Assembly (NCBI GenBank): GCA_963751615.1 | Contig: CAVVVG010000005.1 | Location: forward strand, 1,736,001-1,800,000 | From: Palsa-892 sp963751615 | Lineage (GTDB): Bacteria > Pseudomonadota > Alphaproteobacteria > Rhizobiales > Xanthobacteraceae | Direction: 5' to 3' | DNA length: 64,000 nt | Shown: in pieces, positions 61,853-64,000 of the stretch | How positions within the stretch are numbered: the stretch's first letter is position 1 | How the letters are laid out: every line of letters begins with the position of its first letter | Notes under the pieces: generated by a model | The model's input: only the letters and a program-made list of their open reading frames with translations | Told to the model about the DNA's origin: nothing | Database searches by the model: none | Position numbers and translations under genes: made by a program

Positions 61853-62344
61853 TTAATCCAATCGCGCTTTGACATCGCGGATCGCGGCCGTAAGCAGATC
61901 GTCGGCGACCTTCCCCTTGACCGTTTCACTGAGAATCTTCTCCGAAACCTTGATCGCTGCGTCGGCCGCCGCTGCGCGTACATCGGCAACCGCCTGGGAC
62001 TCGGCCTGAGTGATTTTAGCTTCCGCCATTTTGGTGCGGCGCACGACAAATTCTTCCATCCGGATTTTCGTTTCAGCTGCGATCTCCGTCGCTTCAATCT
62101 TCGCCTGGGCGATGATGGCAGCAGCCTCGTTTTCAGCTTCACGACGCTTCATTTGGTATTCGGCTAGTAGTTTCTCTGCCTCGTGCTTTAAGCGGTGCGC
62201 TTCGGCGAGTTCGGCACCGACCCGTTTGCTGCGATCGTCAAGGCTTGAGAGAATCCAACGATGCGCGCCGGCACGCCAGATGAGTAGCAAAAAAATTACG
62301 AAGGCGACTGCCACCCAAGTTTCCGCTTCATAAAAGGCGCGCAC
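61853..62344 (-). CDS. atpF: ATP synthase F0 subunit b
   Basis: Peripheral stalk subunit, 163 residues: one N-terminal membrane helix (WVAVAFVIFLLLIW) and a long charged coiled coil (EAHRLKHEAEKLLAEYQMKR and onward) that joins F0 to F1. The start is GTG with GAGGAG upstream. It is the last of the F0 genes here. The F1 genes are not nearby, in line with the split F0/F1 operons of Alphaproteobacteria. Confidence 0.92.
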   Translation of the reverse strand: MRAFYEAETWVAVAFVIFLLLIWRAGAHRWILSSLDDRSKRVGAELAEAHRLKHEAEKLLAEYQMKRREAENEAAAIIAQAKIEATEIAAETKIRMEEFVVRRTKMAEAKITQAESQAVADVRAAAADAAIKVSEKILSETVKGKVADDLLTAAIRDVKARLD

Positions 62345-62354
62345 AGACGGCTCC

Positions 62355-62882
62355 TCAGTTCAGGGCGTGATCGATGGCGCGCTCTAGAGATTGCTTGGCC
62401 GGCGCAGAGCCCGTGAGCTTTTGCACGATCGCAGAGGCTGCTTCGATTGCGATACCGCGGACGTTTTTCATCGCCGTGAATTTCATCGCCTCAATTTTCT
62501 GTTCCGCGTCCGCCAGCTTGGCTGCTAGACCTGCTTCCGACTCCTTGCGGCGCGCTTCCGATTGGGCCGCGAGTTCCTGGTGAGTTTTTGCCGCAATCGC
62601 TTGGGCATTAGCACGTGCTTCTGCGAGCGCCTTTTCATACGCGACTGCCGCCGCCTCACTTTCAGATTTTGCTCTCGCCGCTTCGGCGAGATCACCCTCG
62701 ATGTGCTGACGTCTGACTTCAAAGATGCGGTTTACCCGCGGCAAAACCATTTTCGACAGCAGGACATAAAGAACGACAAAGCTCAACGCGAGCCAAACTA
62801 GCTGCGAGGCAAAGTACTCTTTCTGGAAGGGTGGAAAAGGGCCCTTCTCATGTCCCGCTTCGGTGTGTGCCGTTCCGGCCAT
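62355..62882 (-). CDS. atpG: ATP synthase F0 subunit b' (second b-type subunit)
   Basis: Second, diverged peripheral stalk subunit, 175 residues, which pairs with b to make a heterodimeric stalk as in photosynthetic and many alphaproteobacterial enzymes. One membrane helix (LVWLALSFVVLYVLLSKMVL, about 28-47) follows a short N-terminal tail, and the rest is Ala/Glu/Lys-rich coiled coil. I chose the ATG; a TTG two codons upstream is also in frame. Also called atpF2. The gap to atpF is 10 bases. Confidence 0.92.
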   Translation of the reverse strand: MAGTAHTEAGHEKGPFPPFQKEYFASQLVWLALSFVVLYVLLSKMVLPRVNRIFEVRRQHIEGDLAEAARAKSESEAAAVAYEKALAEARANAQAIAAKTHQELAAQSEARRKESEAGLAAKLADAEQKIEAMKFTAMKNVRGIAIEAASAIVQKLTGSAPAKQSLERAIDHALN

Positions 62883-62908
62883 GGCCAACTCTGTTTACTT
62901 GCACAATC

Positions 62909-63136
62909 TCAGAGTGCGAATAGAAGAAGCAGCGCAATCAGCAGCGAGAAAATGCCAAGCGCTTCAGTAACGGCGAAACCAAAAATCAGATTGCCGAACT
63001 GAGCTTGCGCGGCCGAAGGATTGCGGAGAGCTGCGGCTAGGTAATGACCAAAGATGGCGCCCACGCCGACGCCGGCGCCGCCCATCCCGATGCAGGCAAT
63101 ACCAGCGCCGATGTATTTCGCGGCGATCGGATCCAT
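62909..63136 (-). CDS. atpE: ATP synthase F0 subunit c
   Basis: Rotor ring subunit, 75 residues, with two hydrophobic helices joined by the polar loop ALRNPSAAQAQ. The proton-carrying carboxylate is E58 in GFAVTEALGIF. The glycine-rich first helix (GMGGAGVGVGAIFGH) is typical. No sodium-binding motif is seen, so the ring should be proton-driven. Confidence 0.95.
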   Translation of the reverse strand: MDPIAAKYIGAGIACIGMGGAGVGVGAIFGHYLAAALRNPSAAQAQFGNLIFGFAVTEALGIFSLLIALLLLFAL

Positions 63137-63177
63137 GTGAAGTACTCCTCATTTAGGTTTGGTGTGGAAAATTCGGG

Positions 63178-63924
63178 CTAGTGCCCCGGGTGAATTGCAT
63201 CATTCAGATAGATGCAGGTGAGAATAGCGAAGACATAGGCTTGCAGAAAAGAGACCAGGAGTTCCAGCGCCGTTAGCGCCACCGTAAGCGCGAGCGGTAG
63301 AACGGCGCCGATCCAGCCGGAGATGCCGATGCCGCCGAGGAGTACCACGAAACCTGCAAAGACTTTTAACGTGATGTGCCCGGCGAGTATGTTCGCAAAC
63401 AGACGCACGCTATGTGAAACCGGCCGCGAGAGGAACGACATCAACTCAATCGCCATTACCAACGGCATGATCGCAATCGGAACGCCGCTCGGCACGAAAA
63501 GCTTGAAAAAACGGAGGCCGTTTTTCCAGAAGCCATAAATAACCACGGTGAGAAACACGACCAGCGCCAGAAATACTGTGATAATGATATGGCTTGTCAC
63601 CGCAAATAAGCCCGGGATCATCCCGAACATGTTGAGCACGAGAATGAAACTGAACAGCGTGAAGACAAGTGGGAAAAATTTCATCCCCGCCTCGCCCGCC
63701 GATTGTCGTACCATGCCGGCAACGAATTCATAGGTCGTTTCAACGACGGACTGCGCACGGTTTGGCACTAGTGCGCCGCTAGCGGTCGCGAGCAACATCC
63801 CGCCGATAATGACGAATACGGCGGCGAACATGAACAAGGCGGAATTGGTGATCGCGATTTCACGCCCGCCGATATGGCCGAGGATATAGAGATTGGAGAT
63901 AGTGAACTGGTGGATGGGGTCCAT
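63178..63924 (-). CDS. atpB: ATP synthase F0 subunit a
   Basis: Stator channel subunit, 248 residues with five to six helices. The essential arginine is R174 in SHSVRLFANILAGH, which faces the c-ring carboxylate. The C-terminal part holds LELLVSFLQAYVFAILTCIY, with the conserved Gln. It lies 41 bases upstream of atpE and follows a probable atpI at the window edge. Confidence 0.95.
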   Translation of the reverse strand: MDPIHQFTISNLYILGHIGGREIAITNSALFMFAAVFVIIGGMLLATASGALVPNRAQSVVETTYEFVAGMVRQSAGEAGMKFFPLVFTLFSFILVLNMFGMIPGLFAVTSHIIITVFLALVVFLTVVIYGFWKNGLRFFKLFVPSGVPIAIMPLVMAIELMSFLSRPVSHSVRLFANILAGHITLKVFAGFVVLLGGIGISGWIGAVLPLALTVALTALELLVSFLQAYVFAILTCIYLNDAIHPGH

Positions 63925-63946
63925 CGTAATCCGTTGCCTTAAATCC

Positions 63947-64000
63947 TCAGTCTTTCCTTTTCCAGTCTTCGCCCTGCTGGGCTATAAGACCAGCAGAACG
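63947..64000 (-). CDS. atpI: Probable AtpI C-terminal end (partial, cut by window edge)
   Basis: The last 17 codons of a minus-strand gene running in from beyond the window: AGLIAQQGEDWKRKD then TGA, 22 bases before the atpB ATG. The position directly before atpB and the short charged tail fit AtpI, the small membrane protein that opens the alphaproteobacterial F0 operon. Too little is visible for a firm call. Confidence 0.4.
   Translation of the reverse strand, partial: RSAGLIAQQGEDWKRKD

Noticed and set aside
1..64000. CRISPR array, prophage, IS element or integron
   Set aside because: No spaced direct repeats, transposase, integrase or phage structural text was found on either strand.

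Overview
The window looks like chromosomal DNA of an alphaproteobacterium, most likely of the order Hyphomicrobiales (Rhizobiales), near the Bradyrhizobium/Xanthobacter group. This is inferred from the gene families and their order: ctaC-ctaD-ctaB-ctaF-ctaG-ctaE-DUF983-SURF1-thrC-M16 peptidase, an F0 operon atpI-B-E-F'-F with two b-type subunits, hisS-hisZ-hisG, glcDEF, phasins, a sigma-54 response regulator, and a tRNA-His without the usual extra 5' G. No IS element, integrase, phage gene, CRISPR array or rRNA was seen. Most of it is core metabolism with a few accessory stretches.

Layout. 0-6.2 kb: cytochrome aa3 oxidase structural and assembly genes (heme O synthase, Cu chaperone, SURF1), with SURF1 cut by an in-frame TGA. 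6.3-9.6 kb: threonine synthase, an M16 peptidase and a GNAT acetyltransferase. 9.6-11.4 kb: an AsmA-like protein. 11.5-17.7 kb: acetoacetyl-CoA synthetase, a large PAS histidine kinase (frameshifted near its N-terminus) and two phasins, a set that fits polyhydroxybutyrate storage and reuse. 17.8 kb: tRNA-His. 18-25.2 kb: 2-hydroxyacid oxidation (LldD-like enzyme, glycolate oxidase GlcDEF) and malate synthase, which together take glycolate via glyoxylate to malate. 25.3-29 kb: cell-wall enzymes (L,D-transpeptidase, extensin-like peptidase) flanking an MFS transporter and a DUF2798 protein. 29-35 kb: a probable catabolic island (a possible hydantoinase remnant, DUF1445 hydro-lyase, two paralogous MFS carriers, a LigI-like lactonase, an aldo/keto reductase). 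35-39.3 kb: an SbmA/YddA-type ABC exporter and a lipid-linked sugar locus (YdjC deacetylase, GT2, GtrA).

39.3-43.1 kb: hisS-hisZ-hisG on the minus strand. 43.1-50.2 kb: DUF1304 protein, a sigma-54 activator with a degenerate receiver, a class III aminotransferase, a degenerate EAL protein, a HAD hydrolase, CheY and a MaoC hydratase. 50.2-52.7 kb: an SGNH-like/MBOAT pair for O-acylation of an envelope or secreted glycan. 52.7-57.4 kb: ribF, ileS (split by a one-base frameshift) and lspA, the conserved ribF-ileS-lspA order. 57.5-61.8 kb: two secreted proteins of unknown function around a catalytic/non-catalytic M16 peptidase pair. 61.9-64 kb: F0 ATP synthase genes, running off the right edge.

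Three genes carry a single lesion (SURF1 nonsense, histidine kinase frameshift, ileS frameshift). The ileS lesion lies in a normally essential gene, so base-calling or assembly error must be considered for all three before biological decay is invoked. I found no clearly new multi-gene system. The most unusual items are a malate synthase with a very basic histone-like N-terminal tail, the non-canonical tRNA-His encoded near its synthetase, and a perfect 14-bp inverted repeat before the second phasin gene.
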